Below are positions 35,608-48,861 of a stretch of 64,000 nucleotides of DNA, in pieces. The notes beneath the pieces are model-generated. The model was not told the origin of the DNA, made no database searches, and saw nothing but the letters and a program-made list of their open reading frames with translations. The stretch lies in assembly GCF_033954835.1 (NCBI RefSeq), contig NZ_CP121471.1, positions 1,406,001-1,470,000 of the forward strand, given 5' to 3'. The translations under genes and the position numbers were made by a program. Position 1 is the stretch's first letter. Each line of letters starts with the position of its first letter. This stretch comes from Thiorhodovibrio frisius (GTDB taxonomy: Bacteria > Pseudomonadota > Gammaproteobacteria > Chromatiales > Chromatiaceae).

Positions 35608-35903
35608 GTAGATATCCGCTCGTCATCTCACCGGCGGCGAGGGAAGATCTGATCGAAATTCACCGCTTCGGAAGGCTTACCTGGGGTGACCTGCGATCAG
35701 GGGAGTATCTCCAGCGCCTGAAAGAACGATTCTGGTCATTAACTGAACTTCCGCATATCGGCATCGCACGGAGCGATCTGTTGCCTGGAATTCGCAGCGC
35801 GCCGGTGTCAAGTCACGTCATATTTTATCGATTCGAGGACGGTTGCGTCGAGGTCGTGCGCGTTTTGCACCGCAGACAAGATGCGCAGCGGCATCTTCTC
35901 TAA
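35604..35903 (+). CDS. ParE/RelE-family toxin
   Basis: 99 residues with the RelE/ParE fold pattern: VISPAAREDLIEIHRFGRLTWG, then PHIGIARSDLLPGIRSAPVSSH and YRFEDGCVEVVRVLHRRQD. ParE relatives poison DNA gyrase, others cleave mRNA; the sequence alone does not decide the target. It is coupled to the ParD-type gene by a four-base overlap. All conserved regions are present, so it is probably functional. Confidence 0.9.
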   Translation: MSRYPLVISPAAREDLIEIHRFGRLTWGDLRSGEYLQRLKERFWSLTELPHIGIARSDLLPGIRSAPVSSHVIFYRFEDGCVEVVRVLHRRQDAQRHLL

Positions 35904-35942
35904 ACCGTCCAGACAGCGAGGCTGCATCGGTGCCAGAGTGCC

Positions 35943-35975
35943 GATCTCAGGCAAGATAAATCCGCTCAAGCGCGC
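35943..35975. repeat. 33-bp direct repeat, right copy, at the 3' end of the GH57 gene
   Basis: Includes the GH57 stop codon and its last codons (LERIYLA on the minus strand). Differs from the left copy (35215-35247) at a single base. Similarity stops sharply on both sides. Confidence 0.85.
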
Positions 35976-38127
35976 TGCGGCCGAGGTTGCCATTCTTGTC
36001 CTCGGCGACCAGGAAGTAGCGGATGTCGCCTAAGCCCGGTGGTAACTCGGCTGTGAAGTAGTGCGCGGTGACGCGCGCGCCTGTTTCGCAGGGGTAGGGG
36101 CCGTGGTCGGTCAGGTCGAATACTTGCTCGCTCGCCGGATCACCTGCGGCAGGGCGCAGATGCAGCCTGACCCGCGCGATGCCGGAGAGATCGTAGGCAA
36201 AGCAATGCAGGGTCGCCTCGCGCGGGGCGGGCTCGAGTCCATTTGGGCGCCATTGCTGGCCGCCGGGGTTCTCAGGCGTGACCCAAGGCGGGAAGATGGT
36301 TGGGCCGGTTTTGTCGCTTTTGGCGTCGGCCATGCGCTGGAATTCGGTCCCGGCCAGGGACCAGGCGTGGTTGGCGGCGCGGGTGACCTGGCCATCCCAC
36401 ACATCTTGGCCGGTCCAATACCAGTAGTCGCTGGCCTCGGCGGTCAGCATCAGGCGGGCCAGCTTGGGCAGCAGCGGGTGTTCGGGCTCGGTGTCTTCGA
36501 GCGAATGCACGGCGTTTTGCAGCGCGGTCAGCACCGCCCAGGAGTTGAGGTCGGGCGAGTAGGGCTCGCGGTAGCGGCTGAACCACTTCATGAATTGCGG
36601 GTCGCCATTGTCGGCGCCGCTCCAGGAGCCGGGCTCGAGATGGACGGCCTGACTGGGATCGGGCGGGAAGCGGTCGAGATAGTCGGCGATGGTGGTCAGC
36701 TCGAAACGCGGGTCGCCCGCAAGCCACTCGAGCATCGCGGCGGTATTGTGGCGGTAGTAGCTTTCGGCGCCGCCGCCGTGGTTGTCGCCATCGGAATGTA
36801 GCAGGAAAAACGGCGGATGCTTGGGGTCGAAATGGCCGTGGCGCTCGAGCTCGGCATAGACCTGACCGAGCACATCGGGATATTGCAGGGCGCCGAAGCC
36901 GCCGCGCGCGTCCTCGTTGCCAATGTAGCGCTCGGCCGGCACGCCGATGATCTTGTGCTCGGTGCCATCCGGGTCGGTGTAGGCCAAGTATTCGGGCTTG
37001 AGCAGGCTGGGAGCGATGTCCGAGCCGGTCCAGACGTTGCTCAGGCGGAGCCAGTCATCGGCGGGCGGATTGGTCTGCTCGGCCGGGTTGGGCGGCAGCA
37101 TGCCCTCATTCGGGCCGCCGTAGGGGTAGTCGCGGCAGGCGCGGTAGCGATGGATGGAGTCGTAGATCACCGCGCGGATGCCGGCCTGATTGAGCGCCGG
37201 GATGATGCGCGGATGAAAGGCGGTCTCGGGCGGAAACAGAATGTCCGATGCCGGCGCGCCGAAGATCCGTGGGATGAGCTCACGGTGTTGCTGGATCTGG
37301 CGCACGATGTTGCGCGCGGGGATCAGCGGCATTAGCGGGTGGTAGAAGCCGAAGGCGCTTAAGTCCAACCGGCGGTTGCCGCTCGCGGTGGTCAGTTTGG
37401 CGACCCGACGCAACGCGTCGGTCCAGTCGCTGAAGCGCCCGCCGGCGCGACCGGTCTCGGCGCAACTCTCGAGCTGCTCGATCAGCGAACCGCTCCAGCT
37501 ACAGCTCAGGCCCGCGTGGGGTAGTCCCGAGTCGGCATATTGGCAGATGGCGGCGGGGACAAAGTCGGTATAGGGGCCGCCACGGGTGCTGAAGATGCCG
37601 TCCTTTTCACCATCCCAGTAATCTGGATTGGCCGCATCGTAGTAGGGCTGGTGCATGTGTTTGTGGATGCCGAAGTAGAGCTTCGGCAAGTCCTTGCCGG
37701 CGCGGATGCGTGGGGCGGATGCAGCCTGGCTGGCTGATACGGGTTTGGACGCGGCCGGCTGTCGGGTCGCGGCTGTGCGGACCAGATCAAGGGCGCGAAA
37801 GGTCTTGACCCAGTCATCGCCGCTGGCGCGGGTGAAATTGGCCTGACGACAGCCTTCGATCTGCACCTGCACCTCGCCTTCGCTCAGCAGGCCGGGCGGA
37901 ATCTCGGCGCGGTACTGATAGCCCTGCTCTGAGTCATCGGTGAGCCAGACGATCTGCTGGTTGCGAAATAGATGCTCGCGCCCGTGCTGGCGCAAAATCA
38001 CCTGCGGAAAAGGAATGGCGCCATCGGCGGTCAGGGTGACGCTGAAGGCGGGGTTGCCGCCGGTGTCGTCGCAGGCGAGCTGGGACGGCAGGTCAATGGC
38101 AAGAAACTTGGTAAAGATGTTATTCAT
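35947..38127 (-). CDS. Glycoside hydrolase family 57 protein
   Basis: 726 residues. The GH57 domain (about 150-520) begins with YFGIHKHMHQPYYD, contains SGSLIEQLE, FGFYHPLMPLIP and FPPETAFHP (the conserved catalytic-glutamate region), and HSDGDNHGGG. An N-terminal beta-rich part of about 150 residues and a C-terminal part resembling a carbohydrate-binding or beta-sandwich module flank it. GH57 enzymes act on alpha-glucans (amylase, 4-alpha-glucanotransferase or branching activities); glycogen is the likely substrate. The 3' end served as the site of the displaced 33-bp repeat. Same direction as hypF upstream, with 179 bases between. Confidence 0.87.
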   Translation of the reverse strand: MNNIFTKFLAIDLPSQLACDDTGGNPAFSVTLTADGAIPFPQVILRQHGREHLFRNQQIVWLTDDSEQGYQYRAEIPPGLLSEGEVQVQIEGCRQANFTRASGDDWVKTFRALDLVRTAATRQPAASKPVSASQAASAPRIRAGKDLPKLYFGIHKHMHQPYYDAANPDYWDGEKDGIFSTRGGPYTDFVPAAICQYADSGLPHAGLSCSWSGSLIEQLESCAETGRAGGRFSDWTDALRRVAKLTTASGNRRLDLSAFGFYHPLMPLIPARNIVRQIQQHRELIPRIFGAPASDILFPPETAFHPRIIPALNQAGIRAVIYDSIHRYRACRDYPYGGPNEGMLPPNPAEQTNPPADDWLRLSNVWTGSDIAPSLLKPEYLAYTDPDGTEHKIIGVPAERYIGNEDARGGFGALQYPDVLGQVYAELERHGHFDPKHPPFFLLHSDGDNHGGGAESYYRHNTAAMLEWLAGDPRFELTTIADYLDRFPPDPSQAVHLEPGSWSGADNGDPQFMKWFSRYREPYSPDLNSWAVLTALQNAVHSLEDTEPEHPLLPKLARLMLTAEASDYWYWTGQDVWDGQVTRAANHAWSLAGTEFQRMADAKSDKTGPTIFPPWVTPENPGGQQWRPNGLEPAPREATLHCFAYDLSGIARVRLHLRPAAGDPASEQVFDLTDHGPYPCETGARVTAHYFTAELPPGLGDIRYFLVAEDKNGNLGRSALERIYLA

Positions 38128-38306
38128 GGATGTGTCATGGCGAATTCATTCGCCGAGTCCTCAATCGCTGAGGCTGATGTTGTGTCGGGAATTGCTTGAT
38201 TGGTTCAGAACGGCTTCTCTGGAGCTGATTCAATGGCGGCGGCTCGCCGGCGACGAATTTGCCCGCCATTGTCGCAGAGTTGCCGCCGCGTGGCGCAATC
38301 GGTTTG

Positions 38307-40715
38307 TCAGTGCGCCGGTCTCGGACTGGCGGCAGCCGCAATGAGCGCCTGGCCAAGGGCAATGCCGCCGTCGTTGCTCGGCACCCGGGAATGGGCCAAC
38401 ACGCGCAGGCCAGCGCGTTCTGCTTGATGGACAACGGACCCTAGCAGGATGCGATTCTGAAAGCTGCCGCCGGACAGGGCGAGGGTGTCGAGACCCTGTT
38501 CGCGCGCCAAATCAAGACTTAGCTCGGTCAGGGCGGTGGCGAGACCCTGGTGAAAACGGGCGGCGATGCGCGCCGGCGGAAGACCTTGGCTCAGATCGTC
38601 GAGCAGGGCCTGCCACATGGGAGCGGGGTCGAGCTGGATACCCTCTGGTCTGTGGAGGCGGGCAAAAGGATAGCCGGCGCTGTTTGGCGTGCGGCTTGCG
38701 CCTGACCCGGCGCGCGCCAGTGTCTCGAGTTCCATCGCCGCTTGGCCTTCGTAAGCGATGCTTTTGGTGCAGACGCCCAAGGCGGCGGCCACGGCATCAA
38801 ATAGCCGTCCGGTCGAGGAACTTAAGGGGGCGTTGATGCCTGCATCCATGATGCGCAGCAGTGCGGGGATGGGGGCCTCGGTGAGACCGGGGAGACGGGT
38901 GAGCAGCGGCCATTGTGCGCATGCTTGGTCCCAGCCGAAGGCGGTGTGAATCTGGGCGAGCAGATTGCGCCAGGGTTCTTTTGCTGCGCGGTCGCCGCCG
39001 GGCAGGGGGGTAGGGCGAAGCCAGCCCAGGCGGGTGAAGCCCTGGTAGTCTGCGCGCAGCAGTTCGCCCCCCCAGAGTGTCCCGTCGCTGCCGTAGCCGA
39101 GGCCGTCGAGTGCAAGTCCAAGCACGGAGCCTGCGTCGCGCGGCCAGGCGTTCTCAGCCAGCACAGCGGCGATGTGGGCGTGGTGGTGCTGGACTTCGAT
39201 CAGCGGCAGCGCCAGTTCGGCGGCCAGGTGGCGGCCGAAAGCGCTGCTGCGGTAGTCCGGGTGCTGGTCGACTGCGATGCGTTCGGGCTGGTGTTGGAAG
39301 AGTTCGCGGTAGAGCCTTAGCGTGCGTTCGAACTCGCGCAGGGTTGCGGGCTCGTCGAGATCGCCGAGATGCTGCGACAGGATGAGCCGTGGGGCATCGA
39401 GCAGGCAGAAGGTGTTTTTCAGCTCTCCGCCCAGGGCAAGTACCGGGGGTGCCTGATGAAACCCCTCAGGCACCAGCAGCGGTGCCGGCGCGAGGCCGCG
39501 CGCGCGCCGTAGCAGACGCGGCTGTCCGGCATCGACGCGAGCGACCGAGTCATCGAGGCGATTGAGGATGTCGCGATCATGCAGCAGCAGGGCATCGGCC
39601 AGGGGCGCGAGGCGGGTGCGCGCGTCTGCATTGTCAATAGCCTGGGGTTCGTCGCTGCGGTTGCCGCTGGTCATCACCAGCGGGCGTTCCCAGTGCGCGA
39701 GGAGCAGCAGATGCAGCGGGCTGTAAGGCAGCATGAAGCCGAGACTAGTCTGCCCCGGTGCGATGCCGGGCGCGAGACTCGGCTGATCGGGTTCTGAATG
39801 CCGGCATTCAAGCAGCACGATGGGCGCGGCTGGGGATTGGAGCAGGGCTGCTTCCTGTGCGCTGACAGCGCAGTAGCGACGAATGACATCGAGGTCGCGC
39901 GCCATCAACGCGAAGGGCTTGGCGTCGCGCGCTTTACGCTGGCGCAGGCGCGCGACCGCTTGGCTGTTGGTGGCATCGCAGGCCAGGTGAAAACCGCCGA
40001 TGCCCTTGATGGCGAGAATCTGTCCGCGCGAAATCAGTCGGCTGGCGGCTGCGATGGCATCTTCGGCGTCAAGATCAGCCGGGTCGAGCATCTGGCCACT
40101 GCTGTCCTCCAGCCACAGCCGTGGTCCGCACATCGGGCAAGCGTTGGGTTGGGCGTGAAAGCGCCGGTTGGCCGGGTTGTTGTATTCGGCCAGGCAATCC
40201 GGGCAGAGCGGAAAGCAGGCCATGCTGGTGTTGGCGCGATCATAGGGGATCGCTCGCACAATGCTCAGCCTGGGGCCGCAATGGGTGCAGTTGGTGAAGG
40301 GGTAGCGATGGCGGCGGTTGCCGAGCTGGCCGATCTCCGCTGCGCAGGCTGGACAGGTGGCGGCATCTGGGACGAGCCCAGTGTGCACCTCGGTGGCGGC
40401 GCTGGCGATGATCTGGAAGTCTGTGGTGGGCGGGGGGGCGCTGCTTTGCGCGGGTTGGCGGCTGCGCTCGAGTGCGTCGATGCGCGCGAGTGGGGGGCTA
40501 TCAGCGCGCAGGCGCTGGCAGAAAGTATCGGCCGTTTTCGTATCTGGCGCCCACAGGCGGATCAGCACACCGTCGCCGTCGTTGCGCACATCGCCCAAGC
40601 AGCCCAGGCTGTGTGCCAGATGCCAGACGTGCGGGCGAAAGCCAACGCCTTGCACCAGGCCGCGCACGCGCAGGTGCTCGACATGGAGGGGGCGGGATTC
40701 AGTCAGGCTGATCAC
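38307..40715 (-). CDS. hypF: [NiFe]-hydrogenase maturation carbamoyltransferase HypF
   Basis: Domains in order: acylphosphatase-like (VRGLVQGVGFRPHVW), two zinc-finger-type motifs (CPACAAEIG with NCTHCGPRL; CPDCLAEY with ACPMCGPRL), a YrdC-like domain and a Kae1-like C-terminal domain with the metal-binding HHHAHIAAVLAE. HypF makes the thiocarbamoyl group on HypE that becomes the cyanide ligands of hydrogenase. The frame extends into the adjacent tRNA to 40778; the GTG at 40715 is chosen because it clears the tRNA and leaves the normal short leader (802 residues). No other hyp genes are in the window. Confidence 0.92.
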   Translation of the reverse strand: MISLTESRPLHVEHLRVRGLVQGVGFRPHVWHLAHSLGCLGDVRNDGDGVLIRLWAPDTKTADTFCQRLRADSPPLARIDALERSRQPAQSSAPPPTTDFQIIASAATEVHTGLVPDAATCPACAAEIGQLGNRRHRYPFTNCTHCGPRLSIVRAIPYDRANTSMACFPLCPDCLAEYNNPANRRFHAQPNACPMCGPRLWLEDSSGQMLDPADLDAEDAIAAASRLISRGQILAIKGIGGFHLACDATNSQAVARLRQRKARDAKPFALMARDLDVIRRYCAVSAQEAALLQSPAAPIVLLECRHSEPDQPSLAPGIAPGQTSLGFMLPYSPLHLLLLAHWERPLVMTSGNRSDEPQAIDNADARTRLAPLADALLLHDRDILNRLDDSVARVDAGQPRLLRRARGLAPAPLLVPEGFHQAPPVLALGGELKNTFCLLDAPRLILSQHLGDLDEPATLREFERTLRLYRELFQHQPERIAVDQHPDYRSSAFGRHLAAELALPLIEVQHHHAHIAAVLAENAWPRDAGSVLGLALDGLGYGSDGTLWGGELLRADYQGFTRLGWLRPTPLPGGDRAAKEPWRNLLAQIHTAFGWDQACAQWPLLTRLPGLTEAPIPALLRIMDAGINAPLSSSTGRLFDAVAAALGVCTKSIAYEGQAAMELETLARAGSGASRTPNSAGYPFARLHRPEGIQLDPAPMWQALLDDLSQGLPPARIAARFHQGLATALTELSLDLAREQGLDTLALSGGSFQNRILLGSVVHQAERAGLRVLAHSRVPSNDGGIALGQALIAAAASPRPAH

Positions 40716-40733
40716 CGACGGCGAGATGACGAA

Positions 40734-40810
40734 TGGTCCGGGCGGCAGGATTCGAACCTGCGACCCCCACAACCCCATTGTGGTGCGCTACCAGACTGCG
40801 CTACGCCCGG
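40734..40810 (-). tRNA. tRNA-Pro (anticodon GGG)
   Basis: 77 bases including an encoded CCA end. Acceptor stem CCGGGCG / CGCCCGG, anticodon stem CCACA / TGTGG with loop ATGGGGT (anticodon GGG), and T-loop GTTCGAATC. All arms pair. It lies 18 bases upstream of the chosen hypF start on the same strand. Confidence 0.95.
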
Positions 40811-41071
40811 AAAACGATGAAGCATAATGGCGGGTGCCAGCCTTGTCAATTTGCTGTCGCGCCGCTCTGGGTCATTATGGTGCTTGTTGCCGGGTTTCCC
40901 CTGCGGCTTCGCCTTGGGAGGCAGCAGCCATATCCCCCGCGCATGCCTTGATGAACTGCGTCGCCGGGCAAAGCCGGGTGGATTTCTCGCGGGGTTTTGG
41001 CTGTGAAAAACACCGAATTGCATTAGACTCAGTGCGTGGTAGAGCGGGCGAGCCAATAGCATTGGGAATGG

Positions 41072-42052
41072 ATGGAAAACACCATGGCAGTATCTGAATC
41101 TAATCAACCGCCAGATGGCGACAGCGTGCCGGCGTTGAAGCCGGACAGTGAGCAGGAGTCCAAAGCGGACTCCAGACGGGAATTTATCCGGCTGTTTGGC
41201 GGCCTCATTCTGCTGATTGGGTTGTTAACCGGGCTCGGCTCCTATCTTTTCTATCGCGCCGAGTTGGCTGAGGTGGCAACCCCCGCACAGCAGGCAGCTG
41301 CGGTGGAAGTCGCGGGCGAGGCTTCCATTGCCAGCAACGGGCAAGCAACTGGCGTGCGCGCCGAGCGTCGCGGCACTCTGATGCGTTTGTGGCTATTCGC
41401 GCTGACTTTCTTTGTGCTTATGGGCGTTGCTGCCTGGTTTCTGACCGATGCGCGGGTGAAGTGGCGGCGGGAGCAGAAACGCGCCCAGGAGCTGGCAAAC
41501 TTCGATACTGTGACGGAGTTGCCCAATCGCGCCTTGTTTTTTGATCGGCTCGAGCGTATTCATCTCCATTCTGCCCGCTATCGACGGCGCTATGGCCTGA
41601 TTTTGCTCGACCTTGACGGCTTTGGCGAGGTGAACGATAAATTCGGTTACAGCGACGGCGACCGGCTCCTGGTTCGCGTCGGGCGCATGTTGACCAATAG
41701 CCTGCGAAATTCCGATACGGTTGCCCGGGTCGGCGGTGATGAGTTCGCGGTGCTGCTCTCGGAGGTCAACGGCGTGGAGGCGGCCATGACCCTCGGGCGC
41801 AAGGTGGTCGGGGCCGTGGCGGCGCCCATTCGTCTGTCGAGCGGTGAGGCTGAAATCACGGCAAGCGTTGGCGTAGCGGTGTTTCCCGAGCATGCCAGCA
41901 GTGTTGATGACATGCTGCGAGCAGCCAATGAGGCGATGGACCGCGCCAAACGCGAAGGCCAGGGGCGTTGCCTGATGGCCCTGTCGCCCGATGAGTATCC
42001 AAATGTTGAGGAGCTTGCGGCTGGTCTAATCGTCGAGGACAGTCCGCTTTGA
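41072..42052 (+). CDS. Membrane diguanylate cyclase (GGDEF domain)
   Basis: 326 residues. Two membrane segments (about 38-62 and 108-130) enclose a periplasmic loop of about 45 residues, followed by a GGDEF domain beginning ANFDTVTELPNRALF. The active-site motif GGDEF is at 221-225 and the inhibitory I-site RNSD at 212-215, five residues before it, as in enzymes with product inhibition. It should make c-di-GMP. It is followed 79 bases later by a hybrid histidine kinase, and a second GGDEF protein lies convergent after that. Confidence 0.9.
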   Translation: MENTMAVSESNQPPDGDSVPALKPDSEQESKADSRREFIRLFGGLILLIGLLTGLGSYLFYRAELAEVATPAQQAAAVEVAGEASIASNGQATGVRAERRGTLMRLWLFALTFFVLMGVAAWFLTDARVKWRREQKRAQELANFDTVTELPNRALFFDRLERIHLHSARYRRRYGLILLDLDGFGEVNDKFGYSDGDRLLVRVGRMLTNSLRNSDTVARVGGDEFAVLLSEVNGVEAAMTLGRKVVGAVAAPIRLSSGEAEITASVGVAVFPEHASSVDDMLRAANEAMDRAKREGQGRCLMALSPDEYPNVEELAAGLIVEDSPL

Positions 42053-42131
42053 GCTGATCCGCAGAGCGCTTCAACCCCGGCCTTGAAAATCCGGGTCAAA
42101 AACCCACGCGTCATAACAGCAGTATACGGAC

Positions 42132-45396
<3,265 letters not shown>

Positions 45397-45404
<8 letters not shown>

Positions 45405-46665
45405 TCCGCACCCGATCCCGTCCCTCGGTCTTGGCCAGATAGAGCGCAGCGTCGGCGATGTCGATCATGGCGGAGAGCGAGCTGGTTTTGTTGACAGTCG
45501 CGCCCAGACTCGCGGTCACCTTGAGTACCTCGTTGCCGTTCGGGACTTCAAGCTCGGCAATGGCACGGCGAATGCGCTCAAGTTCTTCGGCCAAATGCTC
45601 CGAGGCACGCTCGCCATGAATCAGCAGGCAGAACTCCTCGCCGCCGTAGCGCACCAGCAAGTCTTCTTTGTGGGTTGACTTCTGCATGGCCTTGGCGACG
45701 TGCTGCAATACGCGGTCGCCGATAAAATGCCCGTGGGTGTCATTTACCTGCTTGAAGTGATCGATATCGACCACCACTGCCGCGAACCCGGAGTTCTGCG
45801 CTTTGGCATGTGTATAGGCTTTGGTGCCGACATCGAACAGATAGCGCCTGTTGTAGAGCTGGGTCAGGAAGTCGCGTACGGCCGAATCGCGCATAAAGTG
45901 GATGAACTCCAGGGTTTCGATATTCTGGGTAATGCGGCAGTAGAACTCCTCGATGAGAAAGGGCTTGGCGATAAAGTCATTGGCGCCGGCCTTGAGCAGC
46001 TTGGCCGAGGTGATGGGCGCGCTCTGATCAGACATACCGATGATGCCGAGTTGGTTGCGGTCGAAGTGGCGGCGCGCCTGCGCGATCAGTGTTTGGCCGT
46101 CCATCTTTGGCATGTGGAAGTCAGTCAGCATCAGGCGGATGTCCGGGTGTTGCTGCAACACTTTGAGGGCTTCCTCCCCATTGGCTGCCTCCAATGTCTG
46201 GTAGCGGTGGGTGCTCAGCAGTTGTTGCAGATAGAGGCGGAAACTGCTCGAGTCATCAACAATCAGCACCTTGATCTGATGATTGCGATGAACCCGCCTG
46301 ACCAGCCTGGCGACATAATCGATCTCGCTCGCGTTGGTCTTGACGACATAGTCAATCACATTCGGCTTGGCCAGAATCCGCTCGCGTAGGCTGTCGTCCA
46401 TGAAACCGGTCAGCACGATGATGGGGATGCCAGCTTTCGCGACCAGATCGACGATCTCGCCATCGGGCGCATCCGGCAGGTTGAGATCGAGAATGCCGAC
46501 GAAATATTCTTGGGGTTGGTCATCGATCAGCTGGCGGGCCTGTTTAAGCGAGCCTGCGCTGGTGACCTGGATGTCGGCGATTTCATGAATGGCTTCGGCG
46601 AGATACTGCCGCAGTGAGCGGCTGTCTTCGACGAGCAGTGCTTTTTCGGGGGGGGCGCTGATCAT
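45397..46665 (-). CDS. Response regulator with two receiver domains and a GGDEF output domain
   Basis: 422 residues from the ATG at 46665; the frame runs further upstream to 46929, but that part is basic and not domain-like. Receiver 1 has D60 (ILDLNLP), receiver 2 D182 (LTDFHMPKMDG). The GGDEF domain reads GGEEF at 341-345, expected to be active. The I-site position reads HKED rather than RxxD, so product inhibition may be lost. The PleD-like arrangement should convert phosphorylation into c-di-GMP. Its gene end overlaps that of the hybrid kinase by eight bases, so the kinase is the first candidate partner. Confidence 0.9.
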
Positions 46666-46927
46666 AAGGTGGCCGTTTTGGTGAGGGTGGCAATGCCATC
46701 GCGGGCGATGTTGCGATTTCCGGCCATTATAACCCCTTGCCCCCTGGGGATTGCCGCCGCGCCTTGCTTGTTGGCGCGGACTTTTCAAGGTTTTGTGAGC
46801 CAGATTCCAAGTCGCTGCGCCTGGGTGCGATCTTGCGCGGATATGAGACTGGGGAGATTGCATTGCGCGCGCTTCGGCGGATTGGACTAAAATCACCGAT
46901 TGCCCTGTGACAGACCGGTTAAGAATC

Positions 46928-48856
46928 ATGCCTGATGCCTCTGCCGCCGACGCGGCCCTCGCTACCTATCCGCTGCTTGAGCAAATTCAGGACCCGGCCG
47001 ATCTGCGGTCGATGTCGAGCGAGCAGCTCAAGGAGTTGGCGGCGGAACTGCGCGCCTTTTTGATCGACAGCGTCTCGCGCACCGGTGGGCACCTGGCGGC
47101 CGGCCTTGGCGTGGTGGAGTTGACCGTTGCGATCCATCATGTGTTCGATACTCCGCATGATCGCCTGGTGTGGGATGTCGGGCACCAGGCCTATCCGCAC
47201 AAAATTCTCACCGGGCGGCGTGATCGCATGCACCGCATGCGCATGAAAGGCGGCCTGTCTGGCTTTCCCAAGCGCAGCGAGAGCCGTTACGACACCTTTG
47301 GCGTTGGCCATTCCAGTACCTCCATCAGCGCTGCGCTTGGCATGTCCATCGCCGCGCGCGTGAAGGGCGAGCAGCGGCAGGTGATTGCTGTGATTGGTGA
47401 TGGTTCGCTTGGCGCCGGCATGGCGTTTGAGGCGCTGAATCACGGCGGCCCGCTCGACCCCGACCTGCTGGTGATACTTAACGACAACGAGATGTCCATT
47501 TCGCCGCCGGTGGGTGCCATCAGTCGGCATCTCTCGCGCCTGCTGTCGAGCCGGGTCTACACCAGCGTGCGCGAGGGCAGCAAGACCGCGCTGCGCAGCA
47601 TGCCGCATCTGCGCCATTTGGTCGGGCGCTGGGAAGAGCACATGAAAGGCATGGTGATGCCGAGCACCATGTTTGAGGAAATGGGCTTTAACTATATCGG
47701 CCCCATTGATGGCCATGACATGGACGATCTGGTCGCCACGCTGAATAACATGAAAGCCATGCCCGGGCCGCGCTTTCTGCATGTGTCAACCCAAAAAGGC
47801 CGTGGCTATGAGCCGGCTGAGGGTCAGCCGGTGCAGTTTCATGGCGTCACGCCGTTCGACTCAAAAACTGGACGGATGCACAAGAAGGCTGGTGGCAAGA
47901 CCTACACCCAGATTTTTGGTGACTGGCTGTGCGAGGCGGCTGAGAAGGAGCCGCGCCTGCTGGCCATCACCCCGGCCATGCGCGAGGGCTCGGGGATGGT
48001 GGCCTTCTCCGAGCGTTTCCCCGAGCGCTACTTTGACGTTGGCATCGCCGAGCAGCACGCCGTGACCCTGGCCGCCGGCATGGCCTGCGAGGGCATGAAG
48101 CCGGTGGTGGCGATTTATTCCACCTTTTTGCAGCGTGCCTACGATCAACTGGTGCACGATGTCTGCCTGCAACGGCTGGATGTGACCTTCGCAGTTGACC
48201 GCGCCGGTCTGGTTGGCGCTGATGGGGCGACCCATGCCGGCAGCTTCGATCTCAGCTACGGTCGTCCCTTGCCCAATCTGGTCATTATGGCGCCGGCGGA
48301 TGAAAACGAATGCCGACGCATGCTGCAAACGGCGCTTGAGCATCCGGGGCCTGCCATGGTGCGTTACCCGCGTGGCTGCGGGCCTGGGGTGGAAATTGAC
48401 CCCAGCGCGCCAGTGCTGGCCATCGGCGAGGGGGAAATTTTGCGCCAAGGCGAGCATGTCGCCCTGCTCGGCTTTGGCAGTCGGGTGGCCCCAGCGCTGG
48501 AAGTGGGCGAAGAAATCAATGCCACCGTGGCCAATATGCGCTTCGTCAAGCCTCTTGATGAGCGCCTGATTCTGGAATTGGCCGATCAACACCAACTGCT
48601 GATCACAATCGAGGAGAACGTCATCGCCGGGGGCGCTGGCTCGGCGGTCTCCGAACTATTGTCCGCCCATGGTCTGGCAGTGCGCTGCGTGCATCTTGGT
48701 CTGCCGGATGTTTGTCAGGAGCAGGCCAGCCATGGCGAGCAGCTGCACGTCTGCGGTCTGGATGCGCCCGGCATTCGCGATGCGGTGTTGAGCGAAATGG
48801 CGGATATGGGACTGGACCCGAGCCTGAAACCTGCGCTGGCGCAGGGACAGGTGTGA
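46928..48856 (+). CDS. dxs: 1-deoxy-D-xylulose-5-phosphate synthase
   Basis: 642 residues, normal for the family. Transketolase-like TPP binding with [17 protein letters not shown] and the LNDNEMSIS loop, then the C-terminal motifs [17 protein letters not shown] and [19 protein letters not shown]. It joins pyruvate and glyceraldehyde 3-phosphate in the first step of the MEP isoprenoid pathway, which supplies carotenoids, quinones and the bacteriochlorophyll tail. ATG 46928 gives the usual beginning; a GTG at 46907 in frame is possible. The gloB start follows within a few bases. Confidence 0.95.
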   Translation: MPDASAADAALATYPLLEQIQDPADLRSMSSEQLKELAAELRAFLIDSVSRTGGHLAAGLGVVELTVAIHHVFDTPHDRLVWDVGHQAYPHKILTGRRDRMHRMRMKGGLSGFPKRSESRYDTFGVGHSSTSISAALGMSIAARVKGEQRQVIAVIGDGSLGAGMAFEALNHGGPLDPDLLVILNDNEMSISPPVGAISRHLSRLLSSRVYTSVREGSKTALRSMPHLRHLVGRWEEHMKGMVMPSTMFEEMGFNYIGPIDGHDMDDLVATLNNMKAMPGPRFLHVSTQKGRGYEPAEGQPVQFHGVTPFDSKTGRMHKKAGGKTYTQIFGDWLCEAAEKEPRLLAITPAMREGSGMVAFSERFPERYFDVGIAEQHAVTLAAGMACEGMKPVVAIYSTFLQRAYDQLVHDVCLQRLDVTFAVDRAGLVGADGATHAGSFDLSYGRPLPNLVIMAPADENECRRMLQTALEHPGPAMVRYPRGCGPGVEIDPSAPVLAIGEGEILRQGEHVALLGFGSRVAPALEVGEEINATVANMRFVKPLDERLILELADQHQLLITIEENVIAGGAGSAVSELLSAHGLAVRCVHLGLPDVCQEQASHGEQLHVCGLDAPGIRDAVLSEMADMGLDPSLKPALAQGQV

Positions 48857-48861
48857 CGCAA

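Noticed and set aside
40716..40778. HypF N-terminal extension into the tRNA-Pro gene
   Set aside because: The extension (GLWGSQVRILPPGP) is simply translated tRNA sequence; the tRNA is structurally perfect, so hypF must start after it.
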